Notes under the pieces: model-generated
What the model saw: only the letters and a program-made list of their open reading frames with translations
What the model was told of the DNA's origin: nothing
Database searches by the model: none
In this document: one piece after another, positions 32,942 through 42,739 of the stretch
Numbering within the stretch: position 1 is the stretch's first letter
How the letters are laid out: the number at the start of each line of letters is the position of its first letter
Program-made: the position numbers and the translations under genes
DNA from: Rhodanobacter sp.
GTDB lineage: Bacteria; Pseudomonadota; Gammaproteobacteria; Xanthomonadales; Rhodanobacteraceae
Assembly (NCBI GenBank): GCA_004322005.1
Contig: SCRF01000122.1
Coordinates: 1-55,865, forward strand
DNA length: 55,865 bases
Direction: 5' to 3'

Positions 32942-34765
32942 ATGGCTGCTTCACCGCAAATCGCGTCCATGCTCGGCCGTCGCGGCAAGCTGCAGCTGGA
33001 CGATCTGCTGGCGGCACTGGTGGTCGATGGCTACGTGCTGGCCGACGATGCCAAGAACGTGCGCATGGGCACGCGCGCAGGCCGCAGCACGGTGGAATTG
33101 CATCCTCTGGTGCTGATCGCCAACGCCAAGCTGACCAATCAACTCGACCCCGGCCGGCCGCTGAGCCTCGAGGTGATGACCGAATGGCTGGCCAGCCAGG
33201 CGGCCCTGCCCTATCTCAAGATCGACCCGATGAAGATCAACGCCGCCTCGGTGACCCAGGTGGTGAGCCATGCGTATGCCCAGCGCCACCGGATCTTGCC
33301 GATCGCGGCCACGCCGGGCGAGGTGACGTTCGCCACTTGCGAGCCGTTCGACGCCGGCTGGGCCAAGGATCTGGCGCAGATGCTGCGCCGGGACGTGCGC
33401 CGGGTGGTGGCCAGCCCGCTCGACATCAACCGCTACCTGCAGGAGTTCTACGGCGTCCAGCGCTCGATCCAGCTGGCGCAGGATGCCAAGGCCAGCGGCA
33501 GCGACAGCTCCGCGGCCCTCCTCAACTTCGAACAGCTGGTGGAGCTCGGCAAGGCGGGCGAGGTCGGCGCCGACGACCGCCATGTCGTGCATATCGTCGA
33601 CTGGCTGCTGCAATACGCGTTCGAGCAGCGCGCCTCCGACATCCATCTGGAGCCGCGCCGCGAGACCGGACACATGCGCTTCCGCATCGACGGCATCATG
33701 CACAAGGTGTTCGAGCTGCCCACGCCGGTGATGACCGCCGTCACGGCGCGCATCAAGATCCTCGGGCGCATGGACGTGGCGGAGAAACGCCGGCCGCAGG
33801 ACGGCCGCATCAAGACCCGCTCCGCTTCCGGCCGCGAAGTGGAGTTGCGCGTCTCCAGCATGCCCACCGCGTTCGGCGAAAAGATCGTGATGCGCATCTT
33901 CGACCCCGACCTGGTGGTCAAGGACTTCGCCCAGCTCGGCTTCTCCGTCGCCGAGGGCGCACAGTGGCGCGGCATGGTCGAGCGACCGCACGGCATCGTG
34001 CTGGTCACCGGCCCCACCGGGTCGGGCAAGACCACCACGCTGTATTCCACGCTGCGGCATCTGGCCACGCCGGAACTCAACGTGTGCACGGTGGAAGACC
34101 CGATCGAGATGGTCTCGCCCGAATTCAACCAGATGCAGGTGCACGCCGCGATCGAGCTGGATTTTGCCGCGGGGGTGCGCACCCTGCTGCGCCAGGATCC
34201 GGACATCATCATGGTCGGCGAGATTCGCGACCTCGAAACCGCGCAGATGGCGGTACAGGCGTCGCTGACCGGTCACCTGGTGCTTTCGACCCTGCACACC
34301 AACGACGCGCCCAGCGCGGTCACCCGTCTGCTCGACCTGGGCGTGCCGCATTACCTGGTGCAGTCCACGCTCTCCGGCGTGGTCGCGCAGCGACTGGTGC
34401 GCACCCTGTGCCCCTACTGCAAGCAGGCGACCACGCAGGATCCGCAGCCATGGACGGTGCTCACGCACGGCTGGTCGATCCCGCTGCCGGCCACGGTGTT
34501 CAAGCCGGTGGGTTGCCTGGAATGCCGCAACACCGGGTTTCTCGGCCGCACCGGCATCTACGAGATGATGCGGCTTTCGCCGCGGCTGCGCGGGCTGATC
34601 AGCGCCCAGCTCGATCTGGGACAGTTCGGTCAGGCGGCGCTGGCCGAAGGCATGCGCCCGTTGCGCATCTCCGCCGCCAACCAGGTGGCGTGCGGCCTGA
34701 CGACCGTGCAGGAAATTCTCACCGTACTTCCACCAATCGAGGCATTCGATGATATCGAGCCCTGA
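32942..34765 (+). CDS. GspE/PilB-family secretion or pilus ATPase
   Basis: 607-residue cytoplasmic ATPase of type II secretion or type IV pilus systems. An N-terminal T2SSE_N domain leads to Walker A GPTGSGKTTT, Walker B DIIMVGEIRDLETAQ, the His box HLVLSTLHTNDAPSAVTRL and the zinc motif CPYC...CLECRNTGFLGRTGIYEM. It stands alone: no gspF, pilC or other pilus gene is adjacent. ATG at 32942 is ten bases after GGAG. Which machine it powers cannot be read here. Confidence 0.92.
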   Translation: MAASPQIASMLGRRGKLQLDDLLAALVVDGYVLADDAKNVRMGTRAGRSTVELHPLVLIANAKLTNQLDPGRPLSLEVMTEWLASQAALPYLKIDPMKINAASVTQVVSHAYAQRHRILPIAATPGEVTFATCEPFDAGWAKDLAQMLRRDVRRVVASPLDINRYLQEFYGVQRSIQLAQDAKASGSDSSAALLNFEQLVELGKAGEVGADDRHVVHIVDWLLQYAFEQRASDIHLEPRRETGHMRFRIDGIMHKVFELPTPVMTAVTARIKILGRMDVAEKRRPQDGRIKTRSASGREVELRVSSMPTAFGEKIVMRIFDPDLVVKDFAQLGFSVAEGAQWRGMVERPHGIVLVTGPTGSGKTTTLYSTLRHLATPELNVCTVEDPIEMVSPEFNQMQVHAAIELDFAAGVRTLLRQDPDIIMVGEIRDLETAQMAVQASLTGHLVLSTLHTNDAPSAVTRLLDLGVPHYLVQSTLSGVVAQRLVRTLCPYCKQATTQDPQPWTVLTHGWSIPLPATVFKPVGCLECRNTGFLGRTGIYEMMRLSPRLRGLISAQLDLGQFGQAALAEGMRPLRISAANQVACGLTTVQEILTVLPPIEAFDDIEP

Positions 34766-34798
34766 AAACGGCCACGCCGGCCACGGCCACCACTCCGC

Positions 34799-35533
34799 AT
34801 GAAACCGATCCTGATCATCCGCACCGGCCGAGCGCCGGACAGCATACGCGCCCGGCATGGCGATTTTCCGCACTGGTTCCGGCTCGGCACGCGGCTGCTG
34901 CCGCGGCAACTGCGGATCGTCGATGTTGCCGCCGGTGAGTCGCTGCCGCCGCCGCAGGATGTCGCCGGCGCCATGATCACCGGCTCGGCCGCGATGGTCA
35001 CCGAGTGCGCGCCGTGGAGCGAGCGCACCGCCGGCTGGATCCGCGACGCGATGGATATCGAGCTGCCGTTGTTCGGCGTCTGCTACGGCCACCAGCTGAT
35101 GGCGCATGCGCTGGGTGGCCGCGTCGGCTATCTGCCGGGCGGGCGCGAGATCGGCACCCAGTCGATCGAACTGCTGCCCGCGGCCGGCCGCGATCCGCTG
35201 GCCGCCAGCCTGCCGGCCAGCTTCCGTGCGCACACGACCCACGAACAAAGCGTGCTCGAGGCCCCGCGCGGGTCCGCCGTGCTGGCCCGCTCGGCGCGCG
35301 ATCCGCATCAGCTGCTGCGCCACGGGCCAAACGCGCTCAGCGTGCAGTTCCACCCCGAATTCAATGCCGAGATCATGCGCGGCTATATCCGGCGCAAACA
35401 CGCCGACATGCGTCGCGAGGGCGTCGATCCGCAGCAGATCTTCGGCGCGGTGGCCGCCACGCCGATCGCCCGTCGGCTGCTGCGGTTGTTTGCCCGCCAG
35501 CACGGCTGGAGCGGCGTGGCCGAATGGGGTTGA
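34799..35533 (+). CDS. class I glutamine amidotransferase, GMP-synthase-like
   Basis: 244-residue stand-alone amidotransferase. The nucleophile Cys is in FGVCYGHQLMAHALGG, the catalytic His-x-Glu in LSVQFHPEFNAEIM. The start MKPILIIRTGRAPDSIR resembles the GuaA-like stand-alone family, and no synthetase domain or partner gene is next to it. It may hydrolyse gamma-glutamyl compounds; substrate unknown. It follows the ATPase gene by 33 bp. Confidence 0.88.
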   Translation: MKPILIIRTGRAPDSIRARHGDFPHWFRLGTRLLPRQLRIVDVAAGESLPPPQDVAGAMITGSAAMVTECAPWSERTAGWIRDAMDIELPLFGVCYGHQLMAHALGGRVGYLPGGREIGTQSIELLPAAGRDPLAASLPASFRAHTTHEQSVLEAPRGSAVLARSARDPHQLLRHGPNALSVQFHPEFNAEIMRGYIRRKHADMRREGVDPQQIFGAVAATPIARRLLRLFARQHGWSGVAEWG

Positions 35534-35551
35534 GCGGTCAGCGTTGGTCGG

Positions 35552-36235
35552 TCAGCCGCGCACCCGGCGGGCCATCGACTGCCGCGAAAAAAACGCAAAC
35601 ACCAGGCCGAACAGGAAGCCGCCGATGTGCGCCCACCAGACATGGGCGCCATAGCTCGGCCCGGCATAACTGAACAGCAACTGCAGCACCACCCAGATGC
35701 CGATCAGCAGGAACGCCGGCACCCGCACGAACTCCAGGTACAGCCCCAGCGGCAACACCAGGCCCAGTCGGGCGCGGGGAAACAGCGCCACATAGGTGCC
35801 GACCACGGCCGACACCGCCCCGCTGCAGCCGATGATCGGCAGATGCACGCCAGTCAGCGACAAGGCGCCGATCAGGTTGGCCACGATGCCGCCGAACACG
35901 AACAACGACAGGAACCGCAACGAGCCCAGCGCCCGCTCGCCCGGCAGACCGAAGATCACCAGAAACAGCAGATTGCTCAACAGGTGCAGCCACGCCACAT
36001 GGATGAACAACGCGGTGAACAGGCGCAACAGCGCCGGATCGGCCAATTGCGGCAGGAACGCCTGATGCGGGTCGAAGATGTTGGCCGGCACCGTGCCCCA
36101 TTCCAGCAACAGCGCGATCCGCTGCGGCGCCGGCGTCAGCGCCAACCCGACGAAGCACAGCACGCAGACGCTGACGATCAACATCGTTGCCCAATGCCAT
36201 CGCGGACGGCGGCGCGTCTCGACATGAACGAACAA
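35552..36235 (-). CDS. rhomboid-family intramembrane serine protease
   Basis: 227 residues, six or seven membrane helices. The catalytic Ser is in GCSGAVSAVVGTY and the catalytic His in WWAHIGGFLFGLV; HVAWLHLLSNLLFL supplies the conserved His/Asn of the oxyanion site. TTG at 36235 is chosen since GAGGAA precedes it by six bases and it adds a basic cytoplasmic N-terminus; ATG at 36184 has no ribosome site. Substrates unknown. It converges with the amidotransferase gene, 18 bp apart. Confidence 0.88.
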   Translation of the reverse strand: MFVHVETRRRPRWHWATMLIVSVCVLCFVGLALTPAPQRIALLLEWGTVPANIFDPHQAFLPQLADPALLRLFTALFIHVAWLHLLSNLLFLVIFGLPGERALGSLRFLSLFVFGGIVANLIGALSLTGVHLPIIGCSGAVSAVVGTYVALFPRARLGLVLPLGLYLEFVRVPAFLLIGIWVVLQLLFSYAGPSYGAHVWWAHIGGFLFGLVFAFFSRQSMARRVRG

Positions 36236-36317
36236 AGGCGATTTCCTCGCAACCCCGCCGCCATGACGGATCCATCCGCATGATAGGACAGCCCGCCCGA
36301 CCTCGCGTGCCTGCGTG

Positions 36318-36880
36318 AAAACGCCGCCATCCTGCCCGAGCGGTAATCTCTGTCCTGGCAATACTGACGATCGTCGCCATTGCCATGCTGGTGGCCTCGT
36401 TGCTGCTGAACATGCGGGCGCGCGAGCTGGAACGTTCGCGCCAGGAGACGGCCAGCCTCGCGTGAATGCTGACGGATCAGGCCGAGCAGTCCTTTCACAA
36501 CACCGACCTTGCCAGGACCGCTTGCAGTCGCCGTACGGAACGCAATTGAAGCTCGACAGCCTGCGCATCCAGCTGCCGCTGAGCACACGGATCAGCGGAT
36601 TGCGCCAGGTGGCGGAATTGTTCATTGTCGACGCCAGCGGCCGGATCGCGAATCGTCGAGCCGGCAACAAATCCAGCATGCATCGGTAGCCGACCACGAT
36701 TACTTCAAATACTTTGCCCAGGGAAAGGAGAACGGGCTTTTCATCAGCCGGCCGTCCAAGGACGATCCCGATGCGCCCTGGAGGCTGTATGTTGCCCGGC
36801 GCGTCGATGCGGCGAACGGAAAATTCCGCGGCGTCGTCCCGCGCCGGCGCGTTGAGCACGCACTGTGCAGTGGGCACACC
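36318..36880 (+). pseudogene. decayed membrane sensor with dCache-type domain
   Basis: Three frames together spell a sensor N-terminus: ISVLAILTIVAIAMLVASLL (membrane helix) and LNMRARELERSRQETASLA end at TGA 36462; after a frameshift LQSPYGTQLKLDSLRIQL and RQVAELFIVDASGRIAN; after another, ASVADHDYFKYFAQGKENGL and RRVDAANGKFRGVV. This is the extracellular part of a dCache-type kinase or diguanylate cyclase. The output domain is missing. Confidence 0.75.
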
Positions 36881-36925
36881 CGATTCCCTACCGGCTCCAC
36901 ACGACAAGAGCAGCCCCGCCGGGTT

Positions 36926-38434
36926 TTACAAACGCTTCCAGTCGATGCCGGGCAAGTCGCGGGTGTGCTGGTCGCGGACGGCATCCAGGTCCTGCGGCGA
37001 CAGGCGCAGCGCCTGCAACACGCTCGGTGCCAGCTGTGTCGTGTGGACCGCCGCTGCCACCCGCTCGCCGCCGTGCGGCAGCTGCGGGTTGCTGAGCAGC
37101 AGGGCGACATGGGTATCGTCGTCGTCAAAGCCGCCATGCTCGGCCAGCTTGCTGTCGCCGGGCTTGCCGTAGATCACGCCTGCATGGGGGATCACCACCA
37201 GGTCGGGTACCCGGCTGTCGCCGGCCGGTGCGGGAAACAGCCTGGCCAGCGCCGCCCCGTCCAGCACCTCGCGGATCGCCAGCGACGGGCTGGCCGCACG
37301 CAATGCCGTGGCCACGCGTGACGTCGCCGCCGGATCGTGCAGCCAGATCAGGGCACCCTGGTCCGTGGTGAGCTGCGCCAGGGCACCGGGCGCGGCCCGC
37401 TCGATGGTGTCGCGCAGGGCCTTCCTGTCGACATGCTGCAGACGGCGGCGGTCGATCGGTGCGTTGCCGTGCTTGGCGGTGATCACCAGCAGGGTGGCAT
37501 CGAGCAGCTGGCGCTTGCGCAGGGCCGCCACCATCTGCCCGAGCAGGACGTCGCAATGCCCGATGGCCGCATCGAGCGTCGCGCTCGGGGTACCGTCGGC
37601 GGCGCTGTATCCGGCCAGCTTCTGCGCCACATTGACCGCCTGCAGGTTGATGCCGAACAGCGTGGGCACCGGCGCGCGATGGGTGTGATCATGGTTCCAG
37701 CCGGCGATCTGGTCGAGCAGGGCGCCGGCCTTCATCGCGTCGTAGCGTTCGGTGCGCCGCACCGAGCCGGTGATGTGGTCGGCCGGTTTGACGTGCTCGC
37801 CCTCGTAGTCGCCGCCGATCTCCGGCGTGTAGAGATCATCGATGCCATGGCCGTCCGGGCCGTTGAGGATCTCGTAGACCGGGTGCTTGTCGATCCAGGC
37901 GGTATAGCCACCGGCCGCGTGGATCACGTTGAATACGGTGTTGCTGCGCAGATAGTCGTGCGGATAGACCGCGGCGCAGCTGCCCGGACGATGGGGCAGG
38001 CGCGATGCGTCCAGGGTGCGCTGGCCGCGCGCGTCGAGCGGGCCGTCCGCGGCCTCGTCGAAGGCCACCGTGGTTCCCGTGCGACCTGCCCGGCAATCGG
38101 CCTCGGTCGCCGACAGATGGCGGTCATAGCTCACGTCGAAATACACCCCGGTCGCCGCCGGGGTGCCGCCGGTCATGATGCCGAGCAGGCCGGGAAACGA
38201 ATCGGCGGGGACCGCCGTGTGCGCGTCGAGGTATTCCACACCGTGCGCAGCCAGAGCGGCCAGAGTCGAATGCGGATGCCGGCGGAGGTAGCGATCCAGA
38301 TCGGTCGCATGCATGCCGTCGATACTGATCAGCAGCACGTGGCGGATCGGCGACGGTGGCATGGCAGCGTGTGCCGGCGGCGACAGCATGGCTGCCATGG
38401 CGACAGCTGCCAGCAACGTGCGTGATGGGTTCAT
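36926..38434 (-). CDS. alkaline-phosphatase-superfamily phosphodiesterase/nucleotide pyrophosphatase, exported
   Basis: 502 residues with a Sec signal (RTLLAAVAMAAMLSPPAHAA). The metal-binding start HVLLISIDGMHATDLDRYLR, the nucleophile region AVPADSFPGLLGIMTGGTPA and the late AKHGN and EHGGF metal sites identify the type I phosphodiesterase family. It should release phosphate from organic esters in the periplasm. 94 bp downstream of the TonB receptor gene and same strand, so probably one operon for phospho-compound scavenging. Confidence 0.88.
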   Translation of the reverse strand: MNPSRTLLAAVAMAAMLSPPAHAAMPPSPIRHVLLISIDGMHATDLDRYLRRHPHSTLAALAAHGVEYLDAHTAVPADSFPGLLGIMTGGTPAATGVYFDVSYDRHLSATEADCRAGRTGTTVAFDEAADGPLDARGQRTLDASRLPHRPGSCAAVYPHDYLRSNTVFNVIHAAGGYTAWIDKHPVYEILNGPDGHGIDDLYTPEIGGDYEGEHVKPADHITGSVRRTERYDAMKAGALLDQIAGWNHDHTHRAPVPTLFGINLQAVNVAQKLAGYSAADGTPSATLDAAIGHCDVLLGQMVAALRKRQLLDATLLVITAKHGNAPIDRRRLQHVDRKALRDTIERAAPGALAQLTTDQGALIWLHDPAATSRVATALRAASPSLAIREVLDGAALARLFPAPAGDSRVPDLVVIPHAGVIYGKPGDSKLAEHGGFDDDDTHVALLLSNPQLPHGGERVAAAVHTTQLAPSVLQALRLSPQDLDAVRDQHTRDLPGIDWKRL

Positions 38435-38528
38435 CAAACGGGGCCGTGCAGGGAAGAAAGGCAAACGCGAATCGGCGGGGTGCCACGAGGCCGGCCACCG
38501 AAAGGCGGCCGGCCCGGCCATCTCAGCC

Positions 38529-40757
38529 TCAGAAATGGGCCGAGACATCCAGCTCGACACTGCGTTCCGGAATCGTCCAGTACAGCGGTGTGCCGTTCTG
38601 CCCGGTGTAGCCGGCCAGCGCATAGATGTTCTTGTTGTCGCCGAGGTTGTTGACCTTGACCGACACCGTGGCGTCGCGCAGATCGGCCAGCGGATGCTCG
38701 AACACATAGCTCGCGGCCAGGTCGGTGGTGGCGTAGCCGCCCAGGCGCGGGGTCTGCCCGCTGTCGCCGTAGCGCACGCCCACATACTTGTCGAGCAGCG
38801 AAGCCGACCAGGCGCCGCGGTCGAACAACACGCCGAAGGCAGCGGTCCGGTCCGGCGCATTCGGCAACCACTGATGGGTCGCCTTTTCCTTGGCGCTGTT
38901 CAGCGACGCATTGCCGTACACGCTGAAACCGCCGCCGACCGCCACCGTGGCCTCGCCTTCCAGGCCCTGGTAGATCGCGCCACCGGCGTTGTAGAACTGG
39001 GTCTGGGTACCGATCTTGCGGCTTTCGATCTTGTTGGCGAAATCGATGTAGTACGCATCCACGGAGAGCGTCAGGCCATCGCTGTTCCAGGCGCTGCCGA
39101 TCTGCTCGTTGGTGGTGCTCTCCGGCACCACCTGATTCTGCGACGGATCGACGGTGAAGAAGGTGTTGAGATTGGGCGCCAGGAAACCCTTGGCCCATTG
39201 CGCGTAGGCGCTCCACTGGTCGCTCAGGGCGTAGTGCAGGTCCAGCGAGGGCAGGCTGCGGGTCCAGGTCTGGGCGTAGTTGATCGGCAAGCCGGTCTTC
39301 TGGTTCACCGTGGCGTCGAGCGTGCGGCGGAAGTTCACCAGCTTGACGCCACCGGTGACATCGAGCTTGTCGGTGGCGTGCCACTGGTACTCGGCGTACG
39401 TCTGCAGGTCGGTCAGGCTGTCGTCCATCTGACGGTCGACCGCGGCGCTGGTCGGGACCGCGTTCAGCGCGCCGCCGTTGCTGAAGTCGATCTCGTACTG
39501 CAGGCGCTGGTTGGTCTGGCGGTCGACCCAGCCACCCAGATGCACCTGGCCCGGACCGAAGTCGTGGCTCAGGCGCAGGATGTCGCCGACCGAGCGGTAG
39601 TCCATGCGCATGCGCTGGCCCGGCACATTGTCCGGGCCATACACCGTGCCATTGGGCTGTTCGCCGTTCGGGTCGGCGCCGTTGTAGCCGCGGTGACGGT
39701 AGCCGTAGGTGTACAGCTTGTCGCCGACATCCCAGCCCGCCAGTCTGGTCTCGAGGTCGAGGTACTCGAAGTCGGTGGTGATGTCGTCGTAGTTGTAGCC
39801 GTAGTAGGACTGGCTGGCGGGATCGGCGCTCAACCCGTAGTTCGGGCCGTACTGGTCGATCTGCGCCCGGGTCGCGCCGAGCGACACGTTCTGGTGCAGC
39901 CGGGTCAGGTTGCTGGCGAAGGTCAGCGTGGTGTCGTTGCCCAGCGGCTGCACGACCTTGGCGAACATGTTCTGCCGGTCCAGCCCGGCATGCGTGAGAT
40001 AGCCGTCCGAATCGAGGTTCTTCACGCTCAGGTAGGCGGTGGTGCCACCGTACTGGCTGAGCTTGCCGGTATCGAAGCGCACGCCTTCGACCCGAGTATT
40101 GAAGCTGCCCACGCTGAAGAACGGGTTGATCGACAGCACCGGGTCCGGATCCTTCGAGTCGACCGACAGGGTGCCGCCGAAGGTGGCGTTGCCGAGCGTG
40201 CGCGCGCTGCCCGGGCCGCGGTCGACGGTGACCTGGGCGATGTCCTGCGGCATGAAGTACGAGGTCGAATGCTGGGTGAAGTCGTTCGAGTCGCCCCACG
40301 GAATCCCGTCGAAGGTGACGTTGTACTCGCCGTTCTGGAAGCCACGGATCGACAGCCCCTGCGACTCCATCAGGCCGGGGCCGTTCGGATCGACATCGGA
40401 CACGCTGGGCGCGATCTTCACGATGTCGCTGTAGTTGGCGGTGGCGGCGGCCACATTCTCGATGTAGCGGTCGCCGATGATCGACTGCGGCTGGGTGGCG
40501 ATCAGCGCGGCCTGGGTCGGCGCCTGGTCGCCGGTGGTTTCGGCGCCGACGGAGACCACGACCTTGCGCAGCTGCACGATCCGGGTGTTGGTACCCATGG
40601 TGCCGGTGGTGCCGACCGTGGTTTGCTGGGTATCGGGGGCCGCCGCTTCGGCACCGAAAGCGCGGTGCGCGGGCAGCATCGCGACGCAAGACAGGCCAAG
40701 GGCGGTGACCACGGATACGGCCAGGGTGGGTCGTCGTGCGGGGGAACGGGTCGGCAT
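38529..40757 (-). CDS. TonB-dependent outer-membrane receptor
   Basis: 742-residue receptor with signal peptide (LAVSVVTALGLSCVAMLPAH), plug domain (GLSIRGFQNGEYNVTFDGIP, VDRGPGSARTLGNATFGGT) and a 22-strand barrel ending in VELDVSAHF, whose terminal Phe is required for barrel assembly. Ligand not evident; pairing with a periplasmic phosphodiesterase suggests an organophosphate. Upstream 40758-41012 contains a CTGCATGCAG palindrome (40783-40792) but no recognised box. Confidence 0.93.
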   Translation of the reverse strand: MPTRSPARRPTLAVSVVTALGLSCVAMLPAHRAFGAEAAAPDTQQTTVGTTGTMGTNTRIVQLRKVVVSVGAETTGDQAPTQAALIATQPQSIIGDRYIENVAAATANYSDIVKIAPSVSDVDPNGPGLMESQGLSIRGFQNGEYNVTFDGIPWGDSNDFTQHSTSYFMPQDIAQVTVDRGPGSARTLGNATFGGTLSVDSKDPDPVLSINPFFSVGSFNTRVEGVRFDTGKLSQYGGTTAYLSVKNLDSDGYLTHAGLDRQNMFAKVVQPLGNDTTLTFASNLTRLHQNVSLGATRAQIDQYGPNYGLSADPASQSYYGYNYDDITTDFEYLDLETRLAGWDVGDKLYTYGYRHRGYNGADPNGEQPNGTVYGPDNVPGQRMRMDYRSVGDILRLSHDFGPGQVHLGGWVDRQTNQRLQYEIDFSNGGALNAVPTSAAVDRQMDDSLTDLQTYAEYQWHATDKLDVTGGVKLVNFRRTLDATVNQKTGLPINYAQTWTRSLPSLDLHYALSDQWSAYAQWAKGFLAPNLNTFFTVDPSQNQVVPESTTNEQIGSAWNSDGLTLSVDAYYIDFANKIESRKIGTQTQFYNAGGAIYQGLEGEATVAVGGGFSVYGNASLNSAKEKATHQWLPNAPDRTAAFGVLFDRGAWSASLLDKYVGVRYGDSGQTPRLGGYATTDLAASYVFEHPLADLRDATVSVKVNNLGDNKNIYALAGYTGQNGTPLYWTIPERSVELDVSAHF

Positions 40758-41012
40758 GGGGATGTCCAGGGGAGGGTGAGATCTGCATGCAGGTCAGCCG
40801 ATACGGCGGGGGCTGGCTTGTGCGTATTCACGGATTTTTGACCCCACCCATGTCGAACCGGTGACGGCCGGATGACAGAACGCTCGACCGCAGCGAAACC
40901 GGAATCGTCTGCCGCCGCGCTCCGGCAGCCTGCCTCGCGGTGCGCTGGTTCCATGAACTTGTTCAACGGGGAAGCCGGCCTGGCCGGCCGTCCTCGGCAG
41001 GCGTTCGCCGAA

Positions 41013-41400
41013 TCAGCGGCAGGCGATCGTGGAGTCACCGCGGATGTTCGCGAGCAGATTGCTGGATATCTGTGCGAGCCGCACTGGGTCGCCGAACGCC
41101 AGGACGGCGTCGGACCGCGCGCGCATGCTGCAGTGCTGCTTCCGGAACTCCATGCCCCGCCGGCAGGATGCCACCATCTGACCCAGGATGTCGCGCCGGC
41201 TCAACTCCCTGCGATCCAGCCGCCACTTGCCCGTACTCAGGCGCGAGCCGTCGAGCAGGTCATCGACCAGACGAGTCACATGGGTCATCCGGGTATCGAT
41301 GATCCTCTGCAACCGCTCGATCGACATTTGGCCGGTGGCGCTGCGATCGACGATCCGCGCATTGTGTCGCGTGGAGAGCTGAAACGAGCCTCGAAGGCTG
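41013..41400 (-). pseudogene. fragment of a sensor histidine kinase
   Basis: The frame reads RSATGQMSIERLQRIIDTRM, THVTRLVDDLLDGSRLSTGK and DPVRLAQISSNLLAN, the region between the H-box and N-box of hybrid kinases. The phospho-accepting His is missing upstream and the ATP-binding domain is lost downstream, where the frame ends at 41013. Not functional as it stands. Confidence 0.75.
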
Positions 41401-41550
41401 CTCGGGAATGACGCGGGCAAAAGTTGCGGATGGGGCGAAGCGCGCGGGTCGGCCATCAGGAGCTGCCTTTACGTTTTCCGGAGCCGGCGGGCGCTGGACG
41501 ACCCCTTCACCAGATTCTCTTCTTCGCCCGCTGGTTTGTGCGTGCCGCGC

Positions 41551-42435
41551 TTACCGGCGCATGAAACGGCGGCGCGCCACGGACAGAATCAGTCGTTGCA
41601 GCGGATTGTTATTGCCCCCCGGCCGCCACGTGTGTACGAGCTTGTTGCGGTAGGCATCGAAGTGCAGGCCGTGAGGTGCCGCGAGCACCTTGCCCCTGCC
41701 GAGCAGGATCTTCAACGCCTGGGTACCCGCTATCCCGGCGCAGATTTCACATGCCATGGGCGTCGACGGTCCCCGCTGACGGACCAGGTCCACCGCCGAC
41801 GGATCGACCAGATAGGCTTGATGCAGCACGGCAGGTGCCAGTCCCACCAGAAAGCGCAGCAACTGCTCGTCCGTCGTGCTGCCTTCCAGCCGGAAATACT
41901 CTTCGAATGTCATGTGACCCGGCAGGAACGCCAGCACCGCGGCACCCATGCCCAACGGCGCCGCGGTAATCGCCGGAATGCCATACTCGGCGCACAGGGC
42001 GAACAGCTTGGCACGGATATCGAGTACGAAAAAGTCCAGCCCGTCGACATACAGATCCACCCCGGACAGAAACTGCTCCATGTTGTCGACGGTGACGCCG
42101 CCGGGAAATTTGTTGATGTCCAGATCCGGATTGATATCCCGCGCCATCCGCGACACGACGTCGACTTTGGGCTGGCCAATGGTCGACTGGAACGCTCCGG
42201 CCTGCCGGTTGAGGTTTTCCGTGCCGAAACGGTCGAGATCCGCCAGGTTGAACGACTGGATGCCGAGTCGGGTCAGGGTCAACAGATGACTACCGCCAAC
42301 ACCGCCGAGTCCGGCAATCGCCACGCGCTTGGAACGAAGCTTCGCCTGCTCGGTCGCGGTTATCCAGCCGATCGTCCGGCTGAATGCCGTTGCGTAGTCG
42401 AACCGCTCGGTCGTGCCCGGTGGATCAGACATCAT
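41551..42435 (-). CDS. ThiF/E1-like adenylyltransferase
   Basis: 294-residue E1-type enzyme. It has the nucleotide-binding motif VAIAGLGGVGGSHLLTLTRL, the acidic metal/ribose residue in NLADLDRFGTENLNRQ and a cysteine-containing segment MACEICAGIAGTQALKILL. MoeB/ThiF zinc CxxC pairs at the C-terminus are absent; instead the end is basic (RRRFMRR). No ThiS/MoaD-like carrier is encoded nearby, so it may adenylate a peptide or amino-acid carboxylate. It lies downstream of the PEP-CTERM gene on the same strand but after a terminator. Start is ATG 42435 or 42432. Confidence 0.88.
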   Translation of the reverse strand: MMSDPPGTTERFDYATAFSRTIGWITATEQAKLRSKRVAIAGLGGVGGSHLLTLTRLGIQSFNLADLDRFGTENLNRQAGAFQSTIGQPKVDVVSRMARDINPDLDINKFPGGVTVDNMEQFLSGVDLYVDGLDFFVLDIRAKLFALCAEYGIPAITAAPLGMGAAVLAFLPGHMTFEEYFRLEGSTTDEQLLRFLVGLAPAVLHQAYLVDPSAVDLVRQRGPSTPMACEICAGIAGTQALKILLGRGKVLAAPHGLHFDAYRNKLVHTWRPGGNNNPLQRLILSVARRRFMRR

Positions 42436-42674
42436 GAGGCATCTACTCTTCGGCATCACGAATCGCCCCGTCGCAGCCAATGCCATCGGATGCCTTGACT
42501 TGGTTGGGACGACTGACGGACCGGTACCTCTCGCTGTGTCGTCGCTTCCTTATTCCCGAACCGCGCTTCGCTGCGTCACGACCTCGGGCAGGAGCCGCAC
42601 GTGATCGTGGCGCGCCGGGTGTCGGTGTGACCGCGATCGGCCAGCGAGCCCGGTCAACGAAAGCAGCGTGCTGA

Positions 42675-42706
42675 AAAATGGCGCCGCTTCGGGAAGCGGC
42701 GCCATC
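42675..42706 (-). terminator. Rho-independent terminator of the PEP-CTERM gene
   Basis: On the minus strand ATGGCGCCGCTT-CCCG-AAGCGGCGCCAT forms a perfect 12-bp stem followed by five T. It lies 34 bp after the PEP-CTERM stop codon and separates that gene from the ThiF-like gene, which must then have its own promoter within 42436-42674; none stands out. Confidence 0.9.
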
Positions 42707-42739
42707 AATCGTCAAACCGCATGCATTAGTGGGCCCGCT

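Noticed and set aside
32951-35503. 850-codon minus-strand frame across the ATPase and amidotransferase genes
   Set aside because: Antisense shadow; both plus-strand genes have intact catalytic motifs.
38313-40841. 842-codon plus-strand frame opposite the TonB receptor
   Set aside because: No signal peptide or family pattern and Val/Ala/Gly/Arg-rich; mirror of the receptor gene.
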